Source of the DNA: Proteobacteria bacterium UBA4457
GTDB taxonomy: Bacteria; Pseudomonadota; Gammaproteobacteria; Ga0077536
Assembly: GCA_002390205.1 (NCBI GenBank)
Contig: DGOV01000037.1
Span: 165-13,411 of the forward strand
Direction: 5' to 3'
DNA: 13,247 nt
Made by a program: the position numbers and the translations under genes. This document shows positions 1 to 7,139 of the stretch, piece by piece (the stretch's first letter is position 1; each line of letters starts with the position of its first letter). The notes below the pieces were generated by a model that saw nothing but the letters and a program-made list of their open reading frames with translations, did not search any database and was not told where the DNA came from.

Positions 1-326
1 CCGTCAGATTCCCACTCTTGGAAACGCTTAATAGATTGACGAAACAAATTTCCATTTAATCCACCGCAAAGTCCTCTATCCGTGGTCACGAGTATCAGGC
101 CGATACGACTTACATCTCTTTCAGCCAAAAAGGGGTGTCGGTATTCCGAATTGGCATTAGCGATATGGGAAACCACTTGCCTCATTTTCTCGGCATAGGG
201 ACGAGCGGCAGACATCCGCTCCTGAGCTTTCCTCATTTTGCTCGCCGCAACCATTTCCATCGCCTTAGTGATTTTCTGCGTGTTTTTAACACTTGCGATT
301 TTGGTGCGTATTTCCTTTGCTGCCAT
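1..326 (-). CDS. atpG: ATP synthase F1 subunit gamma, N-terminal part (cut by window edge)
   Basis: This is the central rotor shaft of F1; its two long helices turn inside the alpha3beta3 head and couple proton flow to ATP synthesis. The ATG at 326 opens a frame with no stop through the left edge, giving about 108 residues. It begins MAAKEIRTKIASVKNTQKIT and continues through TKAMEMVAASKMRKAQ, the typical gamma N-terminal helix. TTDRGLCGGLNGN near residues 81-93 is the conserved gamma motif. An AAGGA ribosome binding site lies 11 bases before the ATG. The gene follows atpA by 24 bases in the usual operon order. The C-terminal helix, and presumably atpD and atpC, lie outside the window. Identity is certain; only completeness is lacking. 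Confidence 0.97.
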   Translation of the reverse strand, partial: MAAKEIRTKIASVKNTQKITKAMEMVAASKMRKAQERMSAARPYAEKMRQVVSHIANANSEYRHPFLAERDVSRIGLILVTTDRGLCGGLNGNLFRQSIKRFQEWESD

Positions 327-350
327 TAGTTTAGAATTCCTTAACAGTGC

Positions 351-1892
351 TTACCAAGAGTGACTTTCAGAAAAAGACTCAAGCGCGGCTTTGAGGCCAG
401 ATTTAGTCTCATCACCAAAGTCGCCAGTATCGTTAATTTTAGCCATGAGATCGGCCTGACTAGAATTCATATAGCCAACTAATTCGCTCTCATACTTGCC
501 AACGTCGGCAATAGGAACTTCATCTATATAGCTATTTTCAACTGCATATAAACTCACAGCCATTTCAGCCACACTCAAAGGAGAATATTGTTTCTGCTTC
601 ATGAGCTCCATTACACGCTGGCCACGCTCTAACTGCTTTCTCGTTGCTTCATCAAGATCTGATGCAAATTGAGAGAATGCTGCCAACTCACGGTACTGAG
701 CCAGCGCTAAACGAACACCGCCTCCTAACTTCTTAACAATTGAAGTCTGGGCTGCGCCGCCGACTCGAGAAACAGACAAACCAGCATTTATTGCCGGACG
801 GAACCCTGAGTTAAAAAGGTCTGTTTCTAGATAAATTTGTCCATCGGTTATAGATATCACATTAGTTGGTACAAATGCAGATACATCGCCCGCCTGAGTT
901 TCAATTATAGGCAGCGCTGTCAGAGAACCCGTCTTGCCTTTAACTTCACCATTTGTGGCTTTTTCAACATATTCAGCATTCACTCTGGAAGCTCTCTCTA
1001 ACAAGCGCGAATGTAAATAAAACACATCCCCTGGATATGCTTCACGCCCAGGAGGACGTCTCAGCAACAGAGAGACTTGTCTGTAGGCCCATGCTTGTTT
1101 AGTCAGATCGTCATAAATGATCAAAGCATCCTCGCCCCGATCCCGAAAGTATTCACCCATAGAACAGCCAGCGTATGGCGCAATATATTGCATAGCCGCA
1201 GAATCTGATGCTGTGGCCGCTATTATAATAGTGTGCTCCAACGCATCATGCTCTTCGAGTTTACGGATCACAGCGGCAATAGAAGATGCTTTCTGCCCAA
1301 TAGCGACGTAGATGCATTTAATCCCAGTTCCTTTCTGGTTAATAATTGCATCTATCGCAACTGCTGTCTTACCGGTTTGCCTATCGCCAATAATCAATTC
1401 ACGCTGGCCACGTCCAACAGGTACCATAGCATCTATCGATTTAAGCCCAGTTTGCACCGGTTGGTCCACTGACTGACGCTCGATTACACCGGGAGCTATT
1501 TTCTCGATAGGTTCGGTCCGAGAGGTATTCAAGTCGCCTTTTCCATCAATCGGTTGTCCAAGTGAGTTCACAACTCGACCAAGTAACTCCTCACCAACAG
1601 GAACTTCTAGAATTCTACCTGTACAGCGGCAGGTATCTCCTTCAGAAAGATGCTCGTAAGATCCTAGTACAACAGCGCCTACAGAGTCCTGCTCTAAGTT
1701 GAGAGCAAGCCCAAACACTCCTCCAGGAAACTCAATCATTTCTCCTTGCATCACATCACTTAGGCCGTGTATCCGAGCAATACCATCAGATAAACTGACG
1801 ATAGTGCCTTCGGTACGAGCTTCCGTGTCTAAATCAAGACCTTCAATTCTTTTTTTGATCAGTTCGCTGATCTCGGTTGCGCTGATACTCAT
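351..1892 (-). CDS. atpA: ATP synthase F1 subunit alpha
   Basis: This is the non-catalytic nucleotide-binding subunit of the F1 head, which alternates with beta and supplies the arginine finger to the catalytic sites. It has 513 residues, the same length as the E. coli protein. Visible features are an N-terminal delta-binding helix and beta-barrel (about 1-95), Walker A GDRQTGKT at 169-176, the Walker B strand ALIIYDD at about 256-262, and PAINAGLSVSRVGG at about 366-379. The last contains Arg376, the residue that reaches the beta catalytic site. The helical C-terminal domain is complete. The ATG at 1892 is preceded by an AGAGGA ribosome binding site. It lies 53 bases after atpH and 24 before atpG. 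Nothing is atypical. Confidence 0.99.
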   Translation of the reverse strand: MSISATEISELIKKRIEGLDLDTEARTEGTIVSLSDGIARIHGLSDVMQGEMIEFPGGVFGLALNLEQDSVGAVVLGSYEHLSEGDTCRCTGRILEVPVGEELLGRVVNSLGQPIDGKGDLNTSRTEPIEKIAPGVIERQSVDQPVQTGLKSIDAMVPVGRGQRELIIGDRQTGKTAVAIDAIINQKGTGIKCIYVAIGQKASSIAAVIRKLEEHDALEHTIIIAATASDSAAMQYIAPYAGCSMGEYFRDRGEDALIIYDDLTKQAWAYRQVSLLLRRPPGREAYPGDVFYLHSRLLERASRVNAEYVEKATNGEVKGKTGSLTALPIIETQAGDVSAFVPTNVISITDGQIYLETDLFNSGFRPAINAGLSVSRVGGAAQTSIVKKLGGGVRLALAQYRELAAFSQFASDLDEATRKQLERGQRVMELMKQKQYSPLSVAEMAVSLYAVENSYIDEVPIADVGKYESELVGYMNSSQADLMAKINDTGDFGDETKSGLKAALESFSESHSW

Positions 1893-1945
1893 TGCAATCC
1901 TCTGACTCTACTTAGTTAAATTAAAAAAAATGTATATAAACCAAT

Positions 1946-2479
1946 TTATCCCAACTCACTTTCCAATGCCGCTAAGCGACCACGGAGAGATAAGTCAATT
2001 ACAGAATCACCAATTTTTATGACCGCACCACCAATCAGCGATAGGTCAGTCTTTCCGGTAATTTGGCAGTTTTTACCCAAGCGATTACCGATAGCGTGTT
2101 TTATTTGGCCAGACTCTTCCGAAGTCAAATCAAAAGCTGATGTCACTTCGATGTTTACTAGGCCCGCCATCTCCGCGCATCGGCTATTAAATAATTCAGA
2201 AACTTCCTGGACTAGCTGAAGACGGTCAGCATTAATCAGCAAAGTAACAAAATTGACTTTTTGTTTATCTAGCTTATTCCCAAACATATCAACAATAATC
2301 GAAAGGATCACAGCTTTAGAAACTTTCGGATGCCCAATCAATGAGCCAAGGTCAGGATGTTGCACTACCTCGAAAAGACTGACAAGAAACTTCTCCCAAT
2401 CTTCAGTTATCCCGTTCTCTTTGGCGTACTCAAAAGCAGCTTCTGTATAAGGTCGTGCAATTGTGAGTCTATCTTGCAT
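1946..2479 (-). CDS. atpH: ATP synthase F1 subunit delta (OSCP-like)
   Basis: The delta subunit caps the F1 head and ties it to the peripheral stalk formed by subunit b. The 177-residue length equals that of E. coli. The N-terminal helical domain starts with the usual TIARPYTEAAFEYA segment (residues 6-19). The C-terminal signature, with D145 followed by LSLIGGAVIKIG, spans about 145-168. The ATG at 2479 is 11 bases after the atpF stop, so translation is probably coupled. The upstream GAGG ribosome binding site lies in a small inverted repeat (GAGG-TCT-CCTC), which could weakly limit initiation; that is inference. Otherwise it is a standard member of the family. Confidence 0.98.
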   Translation of the reverse strand: MQDRLTIARPYTEAAFEYAKENGITEDWEKFLVSLFEVVQHPDLGSLIGHPKVSKAVILSIIVDMFGNKLDKQKVNFVTLLINADRLQLVQEVSELFNSRCAEMAGLVNIEVTSAFDLTSEESGQIKHAIGNRLGKNCQITGKTDLSLIGGAVIKIGDSVIDLSLRGRLAALESELG

Positions 2480-2490
2480 GGAGGAGACCT

Positions 2491-2961
2491 CTAGAGTGCG
2501 CCCGCGAGCTTATTGAGCACGTCTCGATGTGATTTCTCATCAATTTCTCGCATTAAGATCTGCTCAGCTCCCTGCAGCGCCAAGCTGCCAACCTGTTTTC
2601 TGAGCCCATCTAATGCTTGATTACGCTCTTGTTCTATTTCGGCCGAAGCAGAGGCAATTATCTTAACTTTTTCGTCTACAGCCTCATTTTTAGCGCGCTC
2701 ATGTATCTCATCGGCTCTTTTTTGAGCCTGAGAAACCAGATCCTGAGCCTTCTCCTTCCCGTCGGAAAGTATTTCCTTGACGCGCTTTTCAGCATTTTCA
2801 AGTTCATGTTTTCCTTGCTCAGCAGAAGCCAAACCGTCAGCTATTTGTGCTTCACGTGCTTCCAGCGCAGCTATAATTGGAGGCCAAACATACTTCAAAC
2901 AAAACCAGACGAATATCGCAAAGGATATAGCCTGACCTAGAAGAGTTAAATTCATGTTCAT
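2491..2961 (-). CDS. atpF: ATP synthase F0 subunit b
   Basis: Two copies of b form the peripheral stalk that holds F1 stationary against the membrane motor. The protein has 156 residues, as in E. coli. A single N-terminal membrane helix (about 5-25) ends in KYVWPP. ADGLASAEQ follows at about 41-49, and then a long charged helix with heptad character runs to about 140. Two in-frame ATGs, at 2961 and 2955, are possible. The first is chosen because a GGA motif lies 9 bases before it; the second start (MNLTLL) is equally typical of the family, so two residues are uncertain. The stop is TAG at 2491-2493. It sits 40 bases downstream of atpE. Confidence 0.98.
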   Translation of the reverse strand: MNMNLTLLGQAISFAIFVWFCLKYVWPPIIAALEAREAQIADGLASAEQGKHELENAEKRVKEILSDGKEKAQDLVSQAQKRADEIHERAKNEAVDEKVKIIASASAEIEQERNQALDGLRKQVGSLALQGAEQILMREIDEKSHRDVLNKLAGAL

Positions 2962-3001
2962 CGCAGATGTTCCAACCTTTTATCTTCGGTTAATTTTCAG
3001 C

Positions 3002-3268
3002 TTACCCAAGCAGAGCAGCAAGTTGCGCGGTAAAAGGGTTTGCGAACATAAGTAAAGCAGCAAAAGCTATCGCAATAATCGGCACCGCATCGGTTAAGCC
3101 TAGCATCAAGAACATTCGAGCCTGTAACATTGGTACAAGCTCCGGTTGTCTAGCCGCACCTTCTAAAAATTTGCTTCCTAAGATACCAATACCAACTCCT
3201 GCACCTAAAGCACCTAAGCCAATCATTATTCCTGCACCTAAAGCAGAAAACGCTAAAATAGATTCCAT
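3002..3268 (-). CDS. atpE: ATP synthase F0 subunit c (proteolipid)
   Basis: This forms the rotating ring that carries ions across the membrane. It is an 88-residue hairpin of two membrane helices (about 6-32 and 52-76) joined by the conserved polar loop GAARQPE (37-43). The ion-binding carboxylate is Asp60 in LGLTDAVPII, equivalent to E. coli Asp61. The position matching the sodium-ligand glutamine is Ile27, and Ala61 follows the Asp, so proton coupling is inferred. Helix 1 carries a full GxGxGxG series at residues 22-28. The C-terminus (ANPFTAQLAALLG) is longer than in E. coli. A very good TAGGAGA ribosome binding site in an AT-rich context fits the high synthesis needed for a multi-copy subunit. 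Confidence 0.98.
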   Translation of the reverse strand: MESILAFSALGAGIMIGLGALGAGVGIGILGSKFLEGAARQPELVPMLQARMFLMLGLTDAVPIIAIAFAALLMFANPFTAQLAALLG

Positions 3269-3303
3269 TTTTTATCTCCTATAAATAATCTAACTACTTC
3301 GAC

Positions 3304-4125
3304 CTAGTGATGCACTTCGTGCGCTTGACCCAAGTAAACAATCGTCAACATCATAAAAATATATGCCTGCAAAGTGATAACCAATATATGAAAAATTGCC
3401 CATGGCACTGCTAAAATAAACTGTAGGTAAAACGGGACCAGTGCCGCTATCAACACAAACACCAGTTCTCCAGCAAACATGTTACCAAACAACCTAAGAG
3501 ATAAGGATAACGGCTTGGCAATCATTGAGACACTTTCTAGAATAAGGTTCACGGGCAAAAAAGCTTTTCCAAAAGGGTGAAATGCAAGCTCGGCAGCAAA
3601 ACCACCAATCCCTTTCATTTTTATACCGTAGTAGATCATCAGCGCAAATATTGATAATGACATACCAAATGTTGCGTTGACATCGGTAGTTGGAACCATT
3701 TTCATATGGCTTAATCCAGCCAATTGAGTAGCATATGGGATGAAATCTACTGGCACTAGATCCATTAAGTTCATCAAAAAGATCCACACAAATATAGTCA
3801 GCGAGAGCGGAGCTATTATAGCATTTTTACCGGTAAACGCGTCTTTAACGCTGCCCCAAACCATTTCCACAACTAGCTCTACACAAAGCTGCCATTTTGA
3901 TGGTTTACCTATAGAAGCATTAGCCGCGGCTACCCTAAACAAGTAGCAAAAAAGGATCCCCGTAAACAGAGACCAAAACATTGTGTCCACATTAATGGCC
4001 ACAAACCCCATCTGGGCTGCCTCTTGAGCCGTGTGCGCAAAACCCCATGTGCCATCTTGGTACTCACCATAAGTAAGGTTTTGAATGTGGTGGCTGATAT
4101 ACTCAGCAGGAGAAGCACCCGACAT
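3304..4125 (-). CDS. atpB: ATP synthase F0 subunit a
   Basis: This is the stator membrane subunit providing the two proton half-channels next to the c-ring. It has 273 residues and about five to six membrane helices. The essential arginine is Arg211 in LSLRLFGNMFAGE, matching E. coli Arg210. Glu220, His246 and Gln253 correspond to the E. coli channel residues 219, 245 and 252. The C-terminal helix segment VPWAIFHILVITLQAYIF is textbook. The ATG at 4125 has a TTGGAAC-type ribosome binding site 9 bases upstream. It is followed by a 35-base spacer and then atpE. Identity is secure. Confidence 0.98.
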   Translation of the reverse strand: MSGASPAEYISHHIQNLTYGEYQDGTWGFAHTAQEAAQMGFVAINVDTMFWSLFTGILFCYLFRVAAANASIGKPSKWQLCVELVVEMVWGSVKDAFTGKNAIIAPLSLTIFVWIFLMNLMDLVPVDFIPYATQLAGLSHMKMVPTTDVNATFGMSLSIFALMIYYGIKMKGIGGFAAELAFHPFGKAFLPVNLILESVSMIAKPLSLSLRLFGNMFAGELVFVLIAALVPFYLQFILAVPWAIFHILVITLQAYIFMMLTIVYLGQAHEVHH

Positions 4126-4143
4126 TTAAAAAGTTCCAATCAT

Positions 4144-4159
4144 TTAATAATATTATTAA
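4144..4159. repeat. 16-bp perfect AT-only palindrome in the atpI-atpB spacer
   Basis: TTAATAATATTATTAA reads identically on both strands. It lies in the 49-base gap between the atpI stop and the atpB start. In the transcript it could form a weak AU hairpin or act as an AU-rich RNase E target. That would separate the low-abundance atpI message from the structural genes, but this is inference from position only. Confidence 0.5.
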
Positions 4160-4174
4160 TAACAGTCAATCAAG

Positions 4175-4573
4175 TTATTTAGCCGCCTCGGAAAGGTCCA
4201 TGAAAACAAGGCCAAACCAGTTAGTTAAAACGACTGCAAAGTACGTTGAGATTAAAATTAAAAAATTAATCTCTAAACTAAAAATCACCAACACAAATAA
4301 GGCTACGGTATAAACTATTTTTATAACCGACCCTACATAATTATTGCGAAGGCTATCAGAAGCTGATAGTTCTTCACGTCGAGACAACATCCTCTTAGCT
4401 AAGTAGTAGCTAGGCAATACCGCGATCAGGCCTCCTACTAAAGCAGACTTTCCCGCCATGGCAGATGCGAACAAGGCCATAACTAATCCCAACCCGAGAG
4501 TCAGTAGCAACTGATACAAAACCAGCTGCATTATTTTTCGCCGCCATCGGTCGGCCTTATTTCTTTGTGCCAC
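4175..4573 (-). CDS. atpI: ATP synthase accessory protein AtpI
   Basis: AtpI is a small membrane protein at the head of the atp operon. In other bacteria it helps c-ring or F0 assembly or magnesium handling but is not a structural subunit. The 132-residue product has a basic N-terminus (MAQRNKADRWRRK) and four predicted membrane helices at about 17-37, 42-62, 80-100 and 103-125, as the family requires. The start is read as GTG at 4573, with only a weak GAAAG upstream. An internal ATG at codon 15 would remove the basic leader and is the alternative. Recognition rests on topology, length and position before atpB, since the family diverges quickly. Confidence 0.93.
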   Translation of the reverse strand: MAQRNKADRWRRKIMQLVLYQLLLTLGLGLVMALFASAMAGKSALVGGLIAVLPSYYLAKRMLSRREELSASDSLRNNYVGSVIKIVYTVALFVLVIFSLEINFLILISTYFAVVLTNWFGLVFMDLSEAAK

Positions 4574-4611
4574 GACTTTCGTACAGTTGACTAAGTAATT
4601 TTAGCCGTCGC

Positions 4612-4641
4612 ATTATAACGGTTCTAATCATAATTCGGCAA
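4612..4641 (-). promoter_or_regulatory. Sigma70-type promoter of the atp operon
   Basis: On the minus strand TTGCCG (4636-4641) is separated by 18 bases from a perfect TATAAT (4612-4617). The predicted start of transcription is near 4605, about 30 bases before the atpI GTG. An AT-rich stretch with A/T runs (about 4649-4670) lies immediately upstream, where an UP element would be. This is the best promoter match seen in the window and suits a highly expressed operon. Confidence 0.7.
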
Positions 4642-4697
4642 GAGTTTCGCAATATTTAATTAAAATAATATCTAAGCTAAGTTCAACCAAACATCAC

Positions 4698-4714
4698 AAA
4701 AAAGGATATATCCT
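4698..4714 (-). terminator. Possible weak terminator after parB
   Basis: Nine bases after the parB stop is the perfect 12-bp palindrome AGGATATATCCT (4703-4714), followed on the transcribed strand by five T residues. The stem is only four pairs with a TATA loop (plus a possible G-U pair), so termination would be partial. It sits upstream of the atp promoter and would reduce read-through from par into atp. It could instead be a protein-binding palindrome. Confidence 0.35.
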
Positions 4715-4722
4715 CGTAACGC

Positions 4723-5592
4723 TTAATGTATGCGGCGTAAAATCCCATCTAACTCATCCAAAGAATGATAACCAACTTCAATTTTCCCCCCACCGTCAGA
4801 GCGATGCTTTATCGCTACTGAGGCACCAATACGTTCGGATAAATTGTTCTCTAAAGTCTTTATGTTCGGGTCAATAGACCATTTCGTACCGGTACTAAGC
4901 TCAGGTTGAAGCCGAGCAGCTTTAACAAGAGCTTCTGTGGCACGGACGCTTAGTTTTTTTCTGGCCACATCAGCTGCCAACTTGGTCTGCTGCCCGCCCT
5001 TAAGACCTAGTAACGCTCTAGCGTGACCCATTTCCAATTGTCCGTTCTCTAACAGACTTCTGGTTTTCTCTTCTAAGTCTAGTAAACGCATCAAATTGCT
5101 TACAGTAGCTCGTGACTTACCTACTGCCTCAGCAACTTTCTCATGCGTCATACCGAACTCAGACACTAATCGACCGAAGGCCACAGCCTCCTCAACAGGA
5201 TTCAATTGCTCTCTCTGTATGTTCTCGATCAAAGCAATGCTCATGGCATCTTGATCAGCAACGTTTTTAATTATAGCTGGAATAGTCGTAAGCCCTGTCA
5301 GCTGACATGCACGCCATCTCCGTTCCCCAGCGATCAGTTCGTACTGCTCTGCTCCTTGAAGAGGTCTTAAAACTATTGGTTGCAGAACGCCATGAACCCT
5401 GATGGAATCAGCTAGCTCTTTCACACTATCCTCTCTTATTGTTGTCCTTGGTTGATAGTTTCCTCTGACAATAAGCTCCACATTAATAGATCTTAAGCTT
5501 TCTTGACTTGACTCTTCGTTGCCAGCCAAGTTAGCACTAGAGGTCAACAGAGCATCTAGACCTCGTCCCAAACTACGTTTTTTATTACTCAT
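4723..5592 (-). CDS. parB: Chromosome partitioning protein ParB (Spo0J family)
   Basis: This is a CTP-dependent DNA clamp that loads at parS sites, spreads, and guides origin segregation with ParA. The start is set at the ATG at 5592 because GGAG lies 8 bases before it and MSNKKRSLGRGLDALL is the standard ParB beginning. That segment stimulates ParA. A longer frame from a TTG at 5631 lacks support. This gives 289 residues. Features are the N-terminal nucleotide-binding domain with AGERRWRA (88-95) and ENIQREQLNP (123-132), a helix-turn-helix around 148-170 (MTHEKVAEAVGKSRATVSNL), and a C-terminal dimerisation region. It follows parA by 35 bases. No intact parS was found in the window. Confidence 0.97.
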   Translation of the reverse strand: MSNKKRSLGRGLDALLTSSANLAGNEESSQESLRSINVELIVRGNYQPRTTIREDSVKELADSIRVHGVLQPIVLRPLQGAEQYELIAGERRWRACQLTGLTTIPAIIKNVADQDAMSIALIENIQREQLNPVEEAVAFGRLVSEFGMTHEKVAEAVGKSRATVSNLMRLLDLEEKTRSLLENGQLEMGHARALLGLKGGQQTKLAADVARKKLSVRATEALVKAARLQPELSTGTKWSIDPNIKTLENNLSERIGASVAIKHRSDGGGKIEVGYHSLDELDGILRRIH

Positions 5593-5627
5593 TATTCGCT
5601 CTCCAAAAGGTCTTTTGTTCACGTAGA

Positions 5628-6395
5628 TCAATTGCTTTCTTTGCGCAACATCTCTCCTGCCAGAGCAAGATAGGCCGCTGCACCCGAAGACGATCGATCG
5701 TATAAAAGAGCTGGTAATCCATGACTTGGAGCCTCAGCCAACTTAATGTTTCTAGGAATTACTGTCCGGTACACCAAATCACCAAAGTGGTCCGTCAGTT
5801 GTTTTGACACCTCTAACGCCAAGTTATTGCGCGGGTCAAACATAGTCCTCAACAATCCATCAATTTTTAAAGACGGGTTAAGAGACACCTTAATCGTCTC
5901 AATTGTGCTCATTAAAGAAGACAGTCCCTCTAAGGCGTAATACTCACACTGAGCAGGAATCAAGAGACTATCTGCAGAAACTAATCCATTAATAGTCAAC
6001 ATGTTCAATGAAGGGGGGCAGTCAATAAAAATATATGAATAGTCAGCCTCAATAGAACGAAGCGCTTTTTCTAACAAATACTCACGATCTGGTATGTCCA
6101 ACAAGGCAACTTCCGCACCTGTAAGGTCACTATTAGAAGGGATTAAATCGTATCCTGCCGCCACATCTGGGAGAATGCAACTTCTTGCGCCTTGGGTCTC
6201 AACCAACAAATCATAAATAGATAATTCGACATTTTCTTTGTCTACGCCACTTCCACTAGTCGCATTCCCCTGAGGATCGAGGTCCACTAGGAGCGTTTTC
6301 CGTTTAGTCGCCGATAATGAGGCAGCGATGTTTACGCTTGTCGTTGTTTTGCCTACACCACCTTTCTGGTTCACCACTGCGATAATACGAGCCAT
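5628..6395 (-). CDS. parA: Chromosome partitioning ATPase ParA (Soj family)
   Basis: This Walker-type ATPase dimerises on DNA with ATP and is released by ParB, moving the origin region. It has 255 residues. The deviant Walker A is KGGVGKTT at 11-18, LLVDLDPQGN lies at 35-44, and the Walker B-like FIDCPPS is at 123-129. The protein is short and lacks an N-terminal DNA-binding domain, which marks it as the chromosomal Soj-type form rather than the large plasmid P1-type. The ATG at 6395 has no clear ribosome binding site. A 60-base gap separates it from rsmG. It is co-directional with parB and most likely co-transcribed with it. Confidence 0.97.
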   Translation of the reverse strand: MARIIAVVNQKGGVGKTTTSVNIAASLSATKRKTLLVDLDPQGNATSGSGVDKENVELSIYDLLVETQGARSCILPDVAAGYDLIPSNSDLTGAEVALLDIPDREYLLEKALRSIEADYSYIFIDCPPSLNMLTINGLVSADSLLIPAQCEYYALEGLSSLMSTIETIKVSLNPSLKIDGLLRTMFDPRNNLALEVSKQLTDHFGDLVYRTVIPRNIKLAEAPSHGLPALLYDRSSSGAAAYLALAGEMLRKESN

Positions 6396-6406
6396 TATTT
6401 AAGTAC

Positions 6407-6412
6407 TGCATT
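6407..6412 (-). promoter_or_regulatory. Possible -10 element for parA
   Basis: In the 60-base rsmG-parA spacer the minus strand reads TAGAAT (five of six matches to TATAAT) about 11 bases before the parA ATG, with no convincing -35 element. Just upstream, AAGC-TTAC-GCTT followed by a run of six T could act as a very weak terminator for rsmG. Together these hint that parAB can be expressed separately from mnmG-rsmG, but the evidence is thin. Confidence 0.25.
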
Positions 6413-6455
6413 CTAGTTAATTGAAAAAACGATAAGCGTAAGCTTGTTGCCTCGA

Positions 6456-7133
6456 TTATGTCACAAGTGGAGAAGCCACGGCATCACTATCTAAGGCTTT
6501 ACGCTGAAAAAAGACCAGATGCCTATCTGAAAACCCAGGTACCTCTATGCGTAGAGCCCTTGCAGGACCCTCCCAAAGAGCTTCAGCCGATCTTATTTCC
6601 TCTTCATTTAAAATGCCTTTCATTGTAATAAGCTTTGTCTTATCAGTCGCCAAACCACCAGCTTTATCTATAAACTGAGACGCAGAGCCAAATGCTCGGG
6701 TAACAATATAAGAAAACTCGATTGTGCTCTCAAACTCTTCAATGCGTTTTGCAACAATATCGAGAGCATTAAGATCTAACTCAATGCGTACTGATGACAA
6801 AAATCGAGCACGCTTTCCTCGTGGCTCGACCAAAACCACATGAATGCTTGGAATAATTATTTTTAAAACGAGGCCAGGTAAACCAGCTCCACTACCTAAG
6901 TCTAACAAAGGTCCAGTATTAATATGCGGAGCTAAGGCTAGACAGTCCACGATATGACCAGAGATAAACTGTCGTAAAGAAGAAGCTCCCGTAAGATTAA
7001 AACGCTTGTTCCATTTGAGTACTGCTTTGGCATAAATTAGTAAATCGTGGGCTTGACCCTCCGTGATTTCACAACCTACCATCCTACCTGATCGCAAAAT
7101 CAAATCCTTCAGTTCATGGTCGCTATCGCTCAA
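6456..7133 (-). CDS. rsmG: 16S rRNA (guanine-527-N7)-methyltransferase RsmG
   Basis: RsmG methylates G527 of 16S rRNA using S-adenosylmethionine; loss in other bacteria gives low-level streptomycin resistance. It has 225 residues. The family landmarks are WNKRFNLTG (41-49), HIVDCLALAP (60-69), the SAM-binding DLGSGAGLPG (78-87), TRAFGS (145-150) and the late MKG (171-173). The start is a TTG at 7133 with no visible ribosome binding site. The first in-frame ATG, codon 18, would remove the first helix, so TTG is preferred. It begins six bases after the mnmG stop and in the same frame, so initiation probably depends on ribosomes finishing mnmG. The C-terminus runs somewhat past the E. coli protein. 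Confidence 0.96.
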   Translation of the reverse strand: MSDSDHELKDLILRSGRMVGCEITEGQAHDLLIYAKAVLKWNKRFNLTGASSLRQFISGHIVDCLALAPHINTGPLLDLGSGAGLPGLVLKIIIPSIHVVLVEPRGKRARFLSSVRIELDLNALDIVAKRIEEFESTIEFSYIVTRAFGSASQFIDKAGGLATDKTKLITMKGILNEEEIRSAEALWEGPARALRIEVPGFSDRHLVFFQRKALDSDAVASPLVT

Positions 7134-7139
7134 GGTTGA

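Noticed and set aside
2848..2863. TGCTTCACGTGCTTCC resembling a parS site
   Set aside because: Only 11 of 16 positions match and the right half-site is lost. It lies within conserved atpF coding sequence.
3494..3787. 97-residue frame on the minus strand
   Set aside because: It is an alternate frame wholly inside atpB, which is complete and conserved.
5615..5630. TTGTTCACGTAGATCA resembling a parS site between parA and parB
   Set aside because: It has 11 of 16 matches with both arms degraded, a level expected by chance in 13 kb.
6421..6450. Terminator between rsmG and parA
   Set aside because: The AAGC/GCTT stem is only four pairs and is separated from the T-run by four bases, so it is mentioned only as a weak possibility.
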